This document shows, piece by piece, positions 15,934 through 24,239 of a stretch of 64,000 bases of DNA (positions are counted from its first letter, which is position 1; every line of letters begins with the position of its first letter). The notes under the pieces are model-generated. The model had not been told where the DNA came from. It searched no databases and saw only the letters and a program-made list of their open reading frames with translations. Made by a program: the position numbers and the translations under genes. Source of the stretch: Sporomusaceae bacterium (GTDB lineage: Bacteria; Bacillota; Negativicutes; Acidaminococcales; JAJUGR01); NCBI GenBank assembly GCA_029265905.1, contig JAJUGR010000003.1, forward strand, positions 111,556 through 175,555, in the 5' to 3' direction.

Positions 15934-17076
15934 TCACACCGCTTTCAACGGCAGCCAGATATGAAACACGCTGCCTTCATTCACGCGGCTCTCGACCGTA
16001 ACCCGGCCGCCGTGAATTTCCACCAATTGCTTGACGATCGCCAGCCCCAGCCCGGAGCCGCCGCTCTTGCGGTCCCGCGATTTGTCGCCTCGGTAAAAAT
16101 GGTCGAACACGTACGGCAAATCTTCCGGGGCAATGCCTTCCCCCTCATCGGCAATGGATACTTTGAGCCAGGGATCAGTTTGCTCCATCACCCTCGCGGT
16201 ATACACCCGGATCGCCCCTTGTGCCGGCGAATAGCGGATCGCATTGACCAAAATGTTGTACAGCACCTGGTTCATGCGGTCGGGATCGACCACAACGTCC
16301 GGCAAGCAGTCCGCCAAGGCGCATTCGATCCGAATTTGCTTTGCATCCGCCAGCGGCTTGAGCATCAGCACCGTCCGCGCCACCAGCTGGTTCATGTCCG
16401 TGGGCCGCTTTTCCAGCACCAACTGGCGCACCTCGGCCAAGGACAGGTCGCGCAAATCCTTGATCAGCCGGTTCAGCCGCACGGCCTCGTCGTGCAGCGA
16501 GCGCAGCTGCGCCTTGTCCGGCGCAATGACGCCATCCACCATTCCTTCCAGGTTGCCCTGGATGACGGCCAGCGGCGTCCGCAGCTCATGGGCGATATTG
16601 GCCAGCAGTTGACGCCTAAGCGTGGCGTTAGCCGCCAGACTCTGCGACATGCGGTTGAAAATATCCGCCAAATGACCGACCTCGTCATTCGTCTCCACCG
16701 GAGCTGTTTTGCCCAGCTCCCCTTGCGCCACTTGCTCGGCAACCTGCCCCAGTTTGCGGATTGGAATGGTAATGCTGCGGGCCAGGGCATAGCTGGCCGC
16801 CAAACCGAGCGCCATAATTCCAACCCCCACCCAGCGCAGCGAGGCATGCACCGATTCGAGAAAATTCTTCTCCAGCGACCCCATGACCAGCGTCATGGTC
16901 GGCGAACCGGACGCTTGCCCGCCTTGCGTCATTTCCATATGCTGCACGACCAGGTACTGCTGAAACAACTCGACCATCTGCGCATCGGCCAGGTAAATCA
17001 GCAAAAAAACCGTGACGGAAATCGACAAAAACATCAAGCCGGTGATGCGGTACGTGATAGAGTTGAATCTATTCAT
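15934..17076 (-). CDS. Sensor histidine kinase (HAMP, HisKA, HATPase_c)
   Basis: About 380 residues. An N-terminal membrane segment (ITGLMFLSISVTVFLLIYLA), a short extracytoplasmic loop and a second membrane segment (VGVGIMALGLAASYAL) lead into a HAMP linker, then the phospho-acceptor box LLANIAHELRTPLAVIQGN, an N box (NQVLYNILVNAIRYSP), and G boxes DEGEGIAPEDL and GGSGLGLAIVK. The sensory loop of roughly 55 residues holds several Met (VVQHMEMTQ, GSPTMTLVMGS). The start overlaps the stop of the response regulator gene (TATGAATAG), so both are coupled. By context it may sense a metal such as copper. Confidence 0.93.
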   Translation of the reverse strand: MNRFNSITYRITGLMFLSISVTVFLLIYLADAQMVELFQQYLVVQHMEMTQGGQASGSPTMTLVMGSLEKNFLESVHASLRWVGVGIMALGLAASYALARSITIPIRKLGQVAEQVAQGELGKTAPVETNDEVGHLADIFNRMSQSLAANATLRRQLLANIAHELRTPLAVIQGNLEGMVDGVIAPDKAQLRSLHDEAVRLNRLIKDLRDLSLAEVRQLVLEKRPTDMNQLVARTVLMLKPLADAKQIRIECALADCLPDVVVDPDRMNQVLYNILVNAIRYSPAQGAIRVYTARVMEQTDPWLKVSIADEGEGIAPEDLPYVFDHFYRGDKSRDRKSGGSGLGLAIVKQLVEIHGGRVTVESRVNEGSVFHIWLPLKAV

Positions 17077-17764
17077 AGCCGTCACCGGCAAATTTGTAGC
17101 CTACCCCGTAGACCGTGAGCACGTATTTGGGCGCCTTCGGATCATCCTCCAGCTTGCGGCGCAAATTCTTGATGTGCGCGTCGACAGTCCGCTCATAGCC
17201 TTCAAAGGAGTAGCCCTGCGTCTGCTCCACGATCTGCAGTCGGCTGAACACCTTGCCCGCATTGCCGGCCAGCACCTCTAAAAGCTTGAACTCAGTGGGC
17301 GTCAGTTCCACTACCGCCCCGCTTTTCAGCACCTGGTGGCGCTCCAGGTCGATAGTCAGCGCGCCGGCTTTAATCACCTCCGGCTGCACCACCGCGTTGC
17401 GGGTGCGCCGCAAAATCGCTTTGGCGCGGGCGACGACCTCCTTGGGACTGAAAGGCTTCGTCACGTAATCATCGGCGCCGATTTCCAGGCCAATCAGCCG
17501 ATCGCTTTCTTCATCCCTGGCCGTCAGCATCAGAATCGGCAAATCGCTGTCGCGGCGAATCCGCCGGCATACGTCCCAGCCGGCGAGGCCGGGCAGCATC
17601 AAGTCCAGGATCATAATGTCCGGCTTTTTCTCCCGGACGGCCTGCAGCGCGTCCAGCCCGTCATGAACCGTATGCGTGACAAACCCTTCTTTGTCAAAAT
17701 AGGTCTTGAGCAATTGCGCCAGTTTGACATCGTCGTCAACAATCAACACCGAATTATGGGCCAC
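17069..17764 (-). CDS. OmpR/PhoB-family response regulator
   Basis: 231 residues. Receiver domain with VLIVDDDVKLAQ acid pocket, phospho-acceptor Asp in IMILDLMLPGLAGWDV, and Lys in DYVTKPFSPKE; then a winged-helix domain with LTPTEFKLLEVLAGNAGKVFSR and RTVDAHIKNLRRKLED. The GTG at 17764 directly follows GAGGGGAGGGGC, a strong ribosome site, so the track start at 17788 is too long. It pairs with the kinase downstream. The 11-bp-spaced repeats at 18441-18469 upstream of the Met-rich protein gene are the most likely binding site. Confidence 0.93.
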   Translation of the reverse strand: MAHNSVLIVDDDVKLAQLLKTYFDKEGFVTHTVHDGLDALQAVREKKPDIMILDLMLPGLAGWDVCRRIRRDSDLPILMLTARDEESDRLIGLEIGADDYVTKPFSPKEVVARAKAILRRTRNAVVQPEVIKAGALTIDLERHQVLKSGAVVELTPTEFKLLEVLAGNAGKVFSRLQIVEQTQGYSFEGYERTVDAHIKNLRRKLEDDPKAPKYVLTVYGVGYKFAGDGYE

Positions 17765-17890
17765 GCCAGCCCCTCCCCTCGAAACCATTCACTTTCTATA
17801 AATTCTTGACCAGACGTCGAACTCCTCCCCTTCGGGAAAACTTGCCGAGACCCACTGTCTCGTTTGAGTAATTTCGCCTCGTTTAGACAA

Positions 17891-17926
17891 GTGTGGCCCA
17901 GCATCCGTCGGACGCTGGGCCACACG
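17891..17926. terminator. Strong hairpin, likely terminator of the Met-rich protein gene
   Basis: GTGTGGCCCAGC and GCTGGGCCACAC form a 12-base perfect stem. The T-run is weak on both sides. It separates the Met-rich protein gene from the response regulator operon on the same strand, within an otherwise empty 212-base spacer. Confidence 0.65.
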
Positions 17927-17976
17927 CTTTAGCATCGGCTTGATTATGAGTTATGCGCCGGCCGCCAAGCGGCGTT

Positions 17977-18378
17977 TCAGCCGGCATGATGCGCGCTATG
18001 GTCCTGTCCGGCCGGGGCTGCCGCCCGCGGTGCCGGGACCGACTCGGCCGCATTGAGCATTTCCTTCATCATCTTTTTGAACTCCGGATCGCTCGCCAGC
18101 ATCTGCTTCATCATCGCCTGCATCTGCGGCTGCTTCACCATGCCTTGCATCATTTTTTGCATGTCAGCGTCCTTCATCATCTCGCCGCAAGCCGCTTGCA
18201 TATCCGCTGTTTTAGCGCTATCGCCATGCGTTTGTCCGCATTGCATCGGCCCGGAAGCGGCCGGCGGTTCTGGTTTCGCTGCCGCGCTGCCGATCGCGTT
18301 GCCGCCAAAAGTCACGCCCAATACTGCCGCGGCCATCAATCCGCCTACCACAAAACCTGCCATTTTATTATTTTTCAT
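17977..18378 (-). CDS. Met- and His-rich exported protein, probable metal binding
   Basis: 133 residues. Signal peptide MKNNKMAGFVVGGLMAAAVLG. The mature part has Cys in PMQCGQTHGD and AACGEMM, many Met pairs (DADMQKMMQGMVKQPQMQAMMKQML, here read as several short repeats) and a His tail ending DHSAHHAG. Methionine plus His/Cys clusters are typical of proteins that bind Cu(I) or similar soft metals, but no family is recognised with certainty. Upstream lie three TTCTTCA repeats at 11-base period, a classic OmpR-family site. It is next to the two-component system and near the DUF305 gene. Confidence 0.8.
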   Translation of the reverse strand: MKNNKMAGFVVGGLMAAAVLGVTFGGNAIGSAAAKPEPPAASGPMQCGQTHGDSAKTADMQAACGEMMKDADMQKMMQGMVKQPQMQAMMKQMLASDPEFKKMMKEMLNAAESVPAPRAAAPAGQDHSAHHAG

Positions 18379-18440
18379 TTTCAGTTCTCCTTTTTCATCA
18401 GCATCGCTGCTTGCTATGGTTTTATCTTACCAGCACAATG

Positions 18441-18469
18441 TGAAGAAGTTATGAAGAACTGTTGAAGAA
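18441..18469 (-). promoter_or_regulatory. Three 11-bp-period direct repeats, likely OmpR-type operator
   Basis: On the plus strand TGAAGAA occurs at 18441, 18452 and 18463, exactly 11 bases apart (TTCTTCA on the coding strand), about 65-90 bases upstream of the Met-rich protein start. OmpR/PhoB regulators bind such helical-period direct repeats. The adjacent response regulator is the obvious candidate. Confidence 0.6.
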
Positions 18470-18553
18470 CTTCTGCTTTTTAGCCGCGCAGTGAACCGGC
18501 CCAGGCTTTGAGTTATGTGGTTATGTGAAGCCTGACCCTGTTTTTTCACTGTT

Positions 18554-18955
18554 TTAAAAGGTAAACTTCTTCGGCGGTTGACCGGAGAAGTCAGCCATTA
18601 CCACTTCGCCATGCGCCAGGTAAAACAGCTCAAACACAGGATTGTCCGGCGTTTGGTAAATCGACTTGACCAGCTCGTTTTCCGTTAAAATGCGTGCTTT
18701 GATAGCCGCGTCGTCGCTAAAGACTGCCTGGCCGCTGACGCGAATCCAGGCAAACGCCGGTGAAGTGCTGCAAAACTCCAGATTCGAATTGGCCTTCAGT
18801 TGCGTCGAGACGTCTTTTGTGCTGCCCGTGCAAAAGTAGAGCCTGCCGCCATCTTCCAGCATAAACTGGAACGGCCGCACCCTCGGCTTGTCGCCGTCAA
18901 CCGTAGCAAAGCAACCGATCGGATTTTCCTGTAAAAACTTAATGGCTTCTTTCAT
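18554..18955 (-). CDS. Pyridoxamine 5'-phosphate oxidase-family flavin protein (NimA-like)
   Basis: About 133 residues: MKEAIKFLQENPIGCFATVD, then PRVRPFQFMLEDGGRLYFCT and STSPAFAWIRVSGQAVFSDD, the split-barrel FMN-binding fold of the PNPOx-like family. These proteins often reduce small molecules or bind flavin or haem; some (Nim) reduce nitroimidazoles. The ATG at 18955 is preferred since GGGGGTA lies at a proper distance; the track ORF begins 16 codons earlier. The promoter carries the same palindrome as the marR promoter, so it is probably repressed by that regulator. Confidence 0.82.
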   Translation of the reverse strand: MKEAIKFLQENPIGCFATVDGDKPRVRPFQFMLEDGGRLYFCTGSTKDVSTQLKANSNLEFCSTSPAFAWIRVSGQAVFSDDAAIKARILTENELVKSIYQTPDNPVFELFYLAHGEVVMADFSGQPPKKFTF

Positions 18956-19016
18956 ATTCATTACCCCCAATAGTCTTTTATCAACAGCCCGTCGCCAGGC
19001 CATTCACCATGCTGCA

Positions 19017-19046
19017 AATATATTAGATGTCTAACTATTTGATCAA
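19017..19046 (-). promoter_or_regulatory. Promoter with MarR-type operator for the PNPOx-family gene
   Basis: On the minus strand TTGATC and TATATT are 18 bases apart, and the spacer holds TTAGACATCTAA, one mismatch from the perfect palindrome at the marR promoter. Binding there would block RNA polymerase. Confidence 0.7.
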
Positions 19047-19096
19047 AAAACAACGCGCCCTCCGCCCACCGGCGAAGCAGCGCGCTAGAAAGCCCG

Positions 19097-19525
19097 CTAT
19101 TGGTTTATATTGTGTTTGATTTTTTCCAGCAACCGCTCGACAAGCTCAGCTTCCGCATCAGAAAGCCCGGCGTACACAACCGCGTTCAACTGCGCCGACA
19201 CCGCCGCCATGATTGGCTGCAAAGCGCGTCCGGCCTCTGTCAGATGCAGATACGTGACACGGCTGTCTTCGGGGCTTTTTCCCTTCGCCACATAGCCCAA
19301 ATCAACCAGCTTGTCGACCAGAACCGTTACCGTTGGCTTGGTCCGATGGATCTTCTCCGCCAGCTCTCGCATTGTATGCCGCTCGCCGGTAAATAAAAGC
19401 GACAAGATACCGCCGTGCGAAGGAACGATGCCGCGAACGCCCCGCGCTTCCAGCTCCTTCACAATCAGGCGGTTTGCGCTTTCCGTTATTCTGCTTGCCA
19501 GTGCTACTACATTGTTTTGTTTCAT
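19097..19525 (-). CDS. MarR-family transcriptional regulator
   Basis: About 142 residues. The winged helix is clear: GGILSLLFTGERHTMRELAEKIHRTKPTVTVLVDKLVDLGYV, then the wing KGKSPEDSRVTYLHLTEAGRAL and C-terminal dimerisation helices. It probably represses itself and the neighbouring flavin-protein gene through the shared TTAGAC/GTCTAA palindrome. No ribosome site precedes the start; the -10 box TAAAAT ends six bases before the ATG at 19525, so transcription would begin at or beside the start codon. I therefore choose the ATG at 19525 over that at 19531, with a leaderless message as the likely reading. Confidence 0.88.
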   Translation of the reverse strand: MKQNNVVALASRITESANRLIVKELEARGVRGIVPSHGGILSLLFTGERHTMRELAEKIHRTKPTVTVLVDKLVDLGYVAKGKSPEDSRVTYLHLTEAGRALQPIMAAVSAQLNAVVYAGLSDAEAELVERLLEKIKHNINQ

Positions 19526-19531
19526 GCTCAT

Positions 19532-19560
19532 ATTTTAATTAGACGTCTAACTTTTGTCAA
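19532..19560 (-). promoter_or_regulatory. marR promoter with operator between -35 and -10
   Basis: Perfect TTGACA, 17-base spacer, TAAAAT. The spacer contains the perfect 12-base palindrome TTAGACGTCTAA. The predicted start of transcription coincides with the ATG at 19525. Confidence 0.8.
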
Positions 19561-19639
19561 GCCTTAACGAATTGGCCAGGCCGGTTTATTGACCATATCA
19601 CTTTGAAAAGCAAGCGCGCTTATCCCGGGATGCCGATCT

Positions 19640-20503
19640 TTAGCCGCGGTACTTCGCTTCCATTTCGTTAAACGCGCTCAGGCTGGTGATTTCATTACGC
19701 TCCTTCATGGTGATCATCAAGTGCTCGCAATCGGCTGTCGTCCCATTTGCCTGCAAGTGAGCCAGCAGATCTTTGGCCCCTTTGACAGCGGCCTTCAGCG
19801 GGGCGTTGGCGTACAGGGCGATTTTAAAGCCCAGTTTTTCAAGTTCCTGATTCGACAAAATCGGCGTTTTCCCGCCTTCCACCATATTCGCGATATGATA
19901 GCCCTTGAGGCTGCCTGTGATGAGCTGCATCTGCTCGACCGAAGTCGGGGCTTCCACGAACAGGATGTCGGCCCCGGCCTCCAGATAGGCGGCGCCGCGC
20001 GCCAGCGCTTCATCCAGACCGTCGGTTGCGATGGCGTCCGTTCTGGCGATCAGCATCACCTCCGGGTCCTGCAGGGCATCTTTGGCGGCCTTGATCTTGC
20101 TGACCATTTCTTCTTGGCTGATGACGGCCTTGCCGCTAAAGTGCCCGCAGCGCTTCGGCAACTGCTGGTCTTCAAGCTGCACGGCGGCGATACCGGCGGC
20201 GGAAAACTCTTTGACCGTGCGGTATACGCTGAGCGCATTGCCGTACCCATTGTCAATGTCGGCAATAACCGGCAGAGTGGTCGCGTCGTTGATCCGTTTG
20301 ACCGTCTCCAGCATTTCGCTCATCGTCACCAGGCCGATGTCCGGCACGCCAAACTGCATATTCGCAATCCCGGCGCCGGTCGCATACACGGCTTTGAAGC
20401 CCGTCAGCTCGACCAATTTGCCCAGCAGGGCGGACGACGCGCCCGGGACAACCAGCAAGCCTTCTTCTTTCAGCAAGTTCCGCAGTATCGTTGACTTTTT
20501 CAT
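19640..20503 (-). CDS. Isocitrate lyase / PEP mutase superfamily lyase (2,3-dimethylmalate lyase or methylisocitrate lyase-like)
   Basis: 287 residues from MKKSTILRNLLKEEG; the ribosome site GAGGGAGCG fits this Met and not the longer ORF start. Superfamily marks: VVPGASSALLGKLVELTGFKAVYATG, the Mg-binding VIADIDNGYGN, the catalytic loop PKRCGHFSGK (KKCGH variant) and LIARTDA. Enzymes of this group cleave a C-C bond in 2-hydroxy or 2-methyl-substituted dicarboxylates (isocitrate, methylisocitrate, dimethylmalate) or decarboxylate oxaloacetate. It stands alone between a MarR gene and the lctP terminator, so substrate is undecided; the citrate and hydroxyacid genes elsewhere in the window fit the general theme. 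Confidence 0.85.
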   Translation of the reverse strand: MKKSTILRNLLKEEGLLVVPGASSALLGKLVELTGFKAVYATGAGIANMQFGVPDIGLVTMSEMLETVKRINDATTLPVIADIDNGYGNALSVYRTVKEFSAAGIAAVQLEDQQLPKRCGHFSGKAVISQEEMVSKIKAAKDALQDPEVMLIARTDAIATDGLDEALARGAAYLEAGADILFVEAPTSVEQMQLITGSLKGYHIANMVEGGKTPILSNQELEKLGFKIALYANAPLKAAVKGAKDLLAHLQANGTTADCEHLMITMKERNEITSLSAFNEMEAKYRG

Positions 20504-20606
20504 CGCGCTCCCTCTTTTCTCCCGCTGCCAGCGGCAGCCATTATGACATGTCAGTATATATTTGCCGTCCGCAACGCAAAAACCTGTTATTCCCGTTAAG
20601 CAATGC

Positions 20607-20641
20607 AAAAAACACTTGCCGCAGCCTGAGCAGGCTGCGGC
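20607..20641 (-). terminator. Intrinsic terminator of the citB-citC-citG-lctP unit
   Basis: On the minus strand GCCGCAGCCTG/CAGGCTGCGGC is followed by AAGTGTTTTTTGC, 35 bases past the lctP stop. Confidence 0.85.
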
Positions 20642-20675
20642 GTTGATAATTCAATGTTCACAAGCAGGCGGTTCG

Positions 20676-22235
20676 CTAGGCAAACCAGTACACAAGCGCC
20701 CCCACGCCCAGCAAAAACGGCGCCGTATACCAGACAGTCGTCCGCAAGAGGTCACCTTCGCGGCCGCTCAAGCCGGCAGCCGCCGCGACGATGGCGATGC
20801 TTTGCGGCGAAACCAGCTTGCCGATGCAGCCGCCGCTCGTATTGGCCGCTGCCAGCCACACTTCGTTCATCCCCAGCTGCTGGGCCGTCTGCTTTTGCAG
20901 CAGGCCAAACAGAATGTTCGCGCTCGTATCGCTGCCGGTGATAAACGTGCCGAGCGCCCCGATGGCGGGCGAAACAAGCGGGTAATAAGCGCCCGTAGCG
21001 CCGGCCAGCGCTACGGCCAGCGCGCCGACCATGCCGCTGTAGCCAAGCACCTTGGCCATGGCGACGATCGAGATGACCGTAACCGCAGTCTTGCGCAGCT
21101 GCACGGCGGTTTTCCCTAAAATGCCGGCCAACTCCCGCGGCGAAGCGCCTTGGATCAGACCGCCAGCGACCGCCGTCAGCATCACCATGCTGCCCGGCGT
21201 CAGCAGCCATTCCACGGTCAGCGGCTTAGCCCCCGGCCCGTCGTAAAACCAGATACTGGTTTTGACCGCCCCCAGCAATTGGTTTGCCGCCGGAACCAGC
21301 TTGCTCGTTCCCAGCACGACGACAAGCAGCAGCAAATACGGGCTCCAGGCCGACAACTGCTCGCGCCAGCGCACCGGCGGGCGGTCCGGCAGCGCGTCGC
21401 CCTGCTCGTGCGGGAACCGCCAAACGCGCTTGGGCGGCGTCAGCTTGGCACACAGGACAATCGCGCCGAACGAAGCCAGCGAACCGATGATCGCCGGCAA
21501 TTCCGGCCCCACGTATTTGGCCATGACAAACTGCGCCGCGCCGAAGCTAACGCCAGCAGCCAGCGTCGTGGCAAAAACGCCATGAAACGCCCGCACGCTT
21601 TTTGTCAGCACATAAACGAGGGAAAACGGCACCACCAGCACAAACGGTGTCAATTGCAACACTATATCGGTCGCCAGCGCCATCGCCGGCAAGTCCGTAA
21701 TCTTGGCCAGCGTCGTCACCGGAATGCCGACCACGCTGAACGCCACGGCGACCGTATTAGAGAGCAGGCACAAGGTGGCGGCTAAGAACGCGTCAAAACC
21801 CAAGGCGATCAATAGCACCGCCGGCACAGCGACGGCCGTGCCAAAGCCCGCCACCGATTCCAAAAAGCCGCCAAACCCCCAGGCGATGATGAGCGCCTGA
21901 ATCCGGCGGTCCTCCGACAGCCCGGACATAAAGCGTTTGATCTGCTCGCTCGCCCCGGTCGCCAGCGAAATATTATACGTAAAAAAGGCCGCTAAAATAA
22001 CCCACAGGATCGGCACGGCGGCGAAAAACGCCCCCTCCGCCAGCGCCTTGCCGATCAGACCATACTCCATCTGCCAGATCCGGTCGGCAATGGCGGCGCT
22101 CAAGGTCAGGCCGATCACGCAGGCCCGGTCGGCCGGCATTCTGAACACGCCCAGGCTGATCAAGAGCCACAGAATCGGCAGCATCGCGCTTGCTGTTTTC
22201 AGCAGCGTAGCCACACTGTCGGCAGCCACGGCCAC
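20676..22235 (-). CDS. LctP-family permease (L-lactate permease family)
   Basis: 519 residues with about 13 membrane segments. Family marks include GFGGFLESVAGFGTAVAVPAVLLIALGFDAF, FSVVGIPVTTLA and a late GALGTFITGSDTSANILFG with QSIAIVAAAAGL. Family members carry lactate, glycolate and related monocarboxylates with protons. Because it is the last gene of the citrate lyase unit (24 bases after citG), it may export or import a product or substrate of citrate fermentation such as lactate or acetate. Cytoplasmic membrane. Assignment to the family is firm; the substrate is not. Confidence 0.9.
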   Translation of the reverse strand: MAVAADSVATLLKTASAMLPILWLLISLGVFRMPADRACVIGLTLSAAIADRIWQMEYGLIGKALAEGAFFAAVPILWVILAAFFTYNISLATGASEQIKRFMSGLSEDRRIQALIIAWGFGGFLESVAGFGTAVAVPAVLLIALGFDAFLAATLCLLSNTVAVAFSVVGIPVTTLAKITDLPAMALATDIVLQLTPFVLVVPFSLVYVLTKSVRAFHGVFATTLAAGVSFGAAQFVMAKYVGPELPAIIGSLASFGAIVLCAKLTPPKRVWRFPHEQGDALPDRPPVRWREQLSAWSPYLLLLVVVLGTSKLVPAANQLLGAVKTSIWFYDGPGAKPLTVEWLLTPGSMVMLTAVAGGLIQGASPRELAGILGKTAVQLRKTAVTVISIVAMAKVLGYSGMVGALAVALAGATGAYYPLVSPAIGALGTFITGSDTSANILFGLLQKQTAQQLGMNEVWLAAANTSGGCIGKLVSPQSIAIVAAAAGLSGREGDLLRTTVWYTAPFLLGVGALVYWFA

Positions 22236-22259
22236 ACCCCCTCTATAACTTTAATTATA

Positions 22260-23192
22260 CTAAAAATCACTTTCCGCCAGCCGGTGCAAAAACCACGTGG
22301 CCGCCAGCAGGTCGGCCGCCCCGCCCGGGCTGATGCGACGCCCGCTGAACACCTTGTCCAACTCCGCCACATACGCACGGCCCGCTTCCGAGGCCATGCC
22401 GCCGAGCGCCAACGCCTGCTGCGCCGCCTGGCGGACAAACCGCAGCGTCGCCATATCATGTCGGTGCAGAATCGTCGTATCATCCACCGTTGTCATGATG
22501 ACCAAGAGCGCCTGAACGAGCGCGTCGTTGACCGCCAGTCCTTGCTCCAGGGCGGCGCGCAGCGCCGGCAAGCCGCCTTCGCGCACAGCCGGCAGCCCCG
22601 CTTCCAGCTCGCCCCGGATGCCGGTTACGCCGTAAGCCAAATATAGCCGTTCGCCCGCCGTCAGCTTCCGCGCCGGAGGCTTCGCCTGCAGGGGCATCAA
22701 TTCCCGCGCCACGACGCCCCTTGTCATCTCCGCGACCGCCAGCAGAACAACATCCGGGGCCGGGCGTTGCCGGCGGCGGACAGTTTGCGCCGCGGCCGCC
22801 GTCAGCACGCCCAAGAGAAAAACGAGTCCTTTTTGCGTATTCACGCCCCGCGTCGCCCGGTACATCGCCTGTTCCGCCTGCATGCCGATCGGCCGCAGCT
22901 GGTCAAACAGCGCGGACGCCGGACCGCGATGCTGCCAGCCGGCCAGGGCGCAGGCGCACAGGCCGGGGCCCAGCGCGCTGCTTGACGCCAGGAAAGAGAA
23001 AATATCCATATCGGCGTGCGCGCCGGGATTGAAACGGTCGACAAGGCCCGGGGCTGGCGCGCAGGCGGCCTCAAACAGCATCGCCTCCACCGCCAGCGTC
23101 CCGATCAATTCGACCGCCGGCGGATATGGCGATGCATCAGAAAAGGGTGCGCTTGGCGCACGCTCTATAGATGCCTTGATATTTTCATTCAT
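22260..23192 (-). CDS. citG: Triphosphoribosyl-dephospho-CoA synthase
   Basis: 310 residues. It makes 2'-(5''-triphosphoribosyl)-3'-dephospho-CoA, precursor of the citrate lyase prosthetic group, from ATP and dephospho-CoA. The family signature is present: ACAPAPGLVDRFNPGAHADMDIFSFLASSSAL and, later, RGVNTQKGLVFLLG and DDTTILHRHDMATLRFVR. The ATG at 23192 has AAGGGGTG upstream; the track uses a GTG three codons earlier. It overlaps no other gene and follows citC by 12 bases. The holo-ACP transferase gene citX is absent from the window, so loading of CitD must rely on a gene elsewhere. Confidence 0.93.
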   Translation of the reverse strand: MNENIKASIERAPSAPFSDASPYPPAVELIGTLAVEAMLFEAACAPAPGLVDRFNPGAHADMDIFSFLASSSALGPGLCACALAGWQHRGPASALFDQLRPIGMQAEQAMYRATRGVNTQKGLVFLLGVLTAAAAQTVRRRQRPAPDVVLLAVAEMTRGVVARELMPLQAKPPARKLTAGERLYLAYGVTGIRGELEAGLPAVREGGLPALRAALEQGLAVNDALVQALLVIMTTVDDTTILHRHDMATLRFVRQAAQQALALGGMASEAGRAYVAELDKVFSGRRISPGGAADLLAATWFLHRLAESDF

Positions 23193-23204
23193 GCCTGACA
23201 CCCC

Positions 23205-24239
23205 TTAATGACGCGACTCGCTCGCGCGGATTCGTTTCAGCACCGTTTCGGCCTCCGACGACTGCAAATACGCCAGCGTCGTATCAGGAACCAGCTTTCG
23301 CACCGTGCCCCAGTCGCCGCGCCGCAATGCCTCCCGCACGCTCGACGCGCTGATGGCGGCTTCGCCTTGCGTCACGCGGGGCATAACCACCAGCTCCACA
23401 CCGCGTGGCGGCAGAATGTCAGCCAAGGCGTCGTTATACGCATTTGTCACCGGGCAATACGGCTCTTCGCCGACATAGCGGCGGATGATGCCAAGCGCCG
23501 GGGCGATGCGTTCGGCAAACAGCGTGGCATCCAGCCGCGTCTGCGTAGCGATCAGATTTTCCTCGCGGGTAAAATAAGCCGGAAACGTTGCCGCTGAAAT
23601 GATATAGTCGTCGCCCGATACGACGAGCACATTCTCCAAATGGCCTACCCCCTGACGGATCAGCGACAGCCGCACCTCGAACGGGAATAAAGAGCGGTCT
23701 TCACGCACGACAAACAAAATGACCGCGTCGTTTTCAGCCGCCGCCCGGGCGACAATCGCCTGATGGCCCAGCGTAAACGGGTTGCAATTCATGACCAGCG
23801 CCGCCCGCTGCCCCTTAGGCAGCCGCTCCGCTTGGCGCGCAATCGAACGGCAAAAGGCGTCAAACCCCCCTAACCCTTGCTCCAAGAGCGCAGCATGCGG
23901 TTCGCACCTCGCCAATTCGCGAAAACCGAGCGCAGCAAACAAAAAGGCTTTCTTCGGCCGCGTAAACAGCAGTCGGTGAAAAATCCCGCGCCGCCCCTGC
24001 TCCTCCATCAAATCCGTCATGATCGCCCCCAGCAGGCCTTCGCCCTGCATCGATTCATCAATCGCGACATTGCGGATCACCTTGCCCTGAAACGAGCCGG
24101 TCGCCACCATACGGTCGTCATCCCAAAAGGAAACCGTGTAATCAACCTCGCCGTCAAACGTCAATTCAAATTCGGTCAAAAAGGCCCTTACTTCCGCCAG
24201 TTCCCGCGCATCACCCAACCGAACTATCCTGCGCTCCAT
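23205..24239 (-). CDS. citC: [Citrate (pro-3S)-lyase] ligase
   Basis: 344 residues. It acetylates the thiol of the CitD prosthetic group with acetate and ATP, activating citrate lyase. An N-terminal GNAT-like part (DRMVATGSFQGKVIRNVAIDESMQGEGLLGAIM) precedes a nucleotidyltransferase domain with MNCNPFTLGHQAIV and the late ISASSVREALRRGDW. The start codon overlaps the end of the upstream regulator gene by 16 bases, so translation is coupled. It follows the usual citrate-locus neighbours. Confidence 0.95.
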   Translation of the reverse strand: MERRIVRLGDARELAEVRAFLTEFELTFDGEVDYTVSFWDDDRMVATGSFQGKVIRNVAIDESMQGEGLLGAIMTDLMEEQGRRGIFHRLLFTRPKKAFLFAALGFRELARCEPHAALLEQGLGGFDAFCRSIARQAERLPKGQRAALVMNCNPFTLGHQAIVARAAAENDAVILFVVREDRSLFPFEVRLSLIRQGVGHLENVLVVSGDDYIISAATFPAYFTREENLIATQTRLDATLFAERIAPALGIIRRYVGEEPYCPVTNAYNDALADILPPRGVELVVMPRVTQGEAAISASSVREALRRGDWGTVRKLVPDTTLAYLQSSEAETVLKRIRASESRH

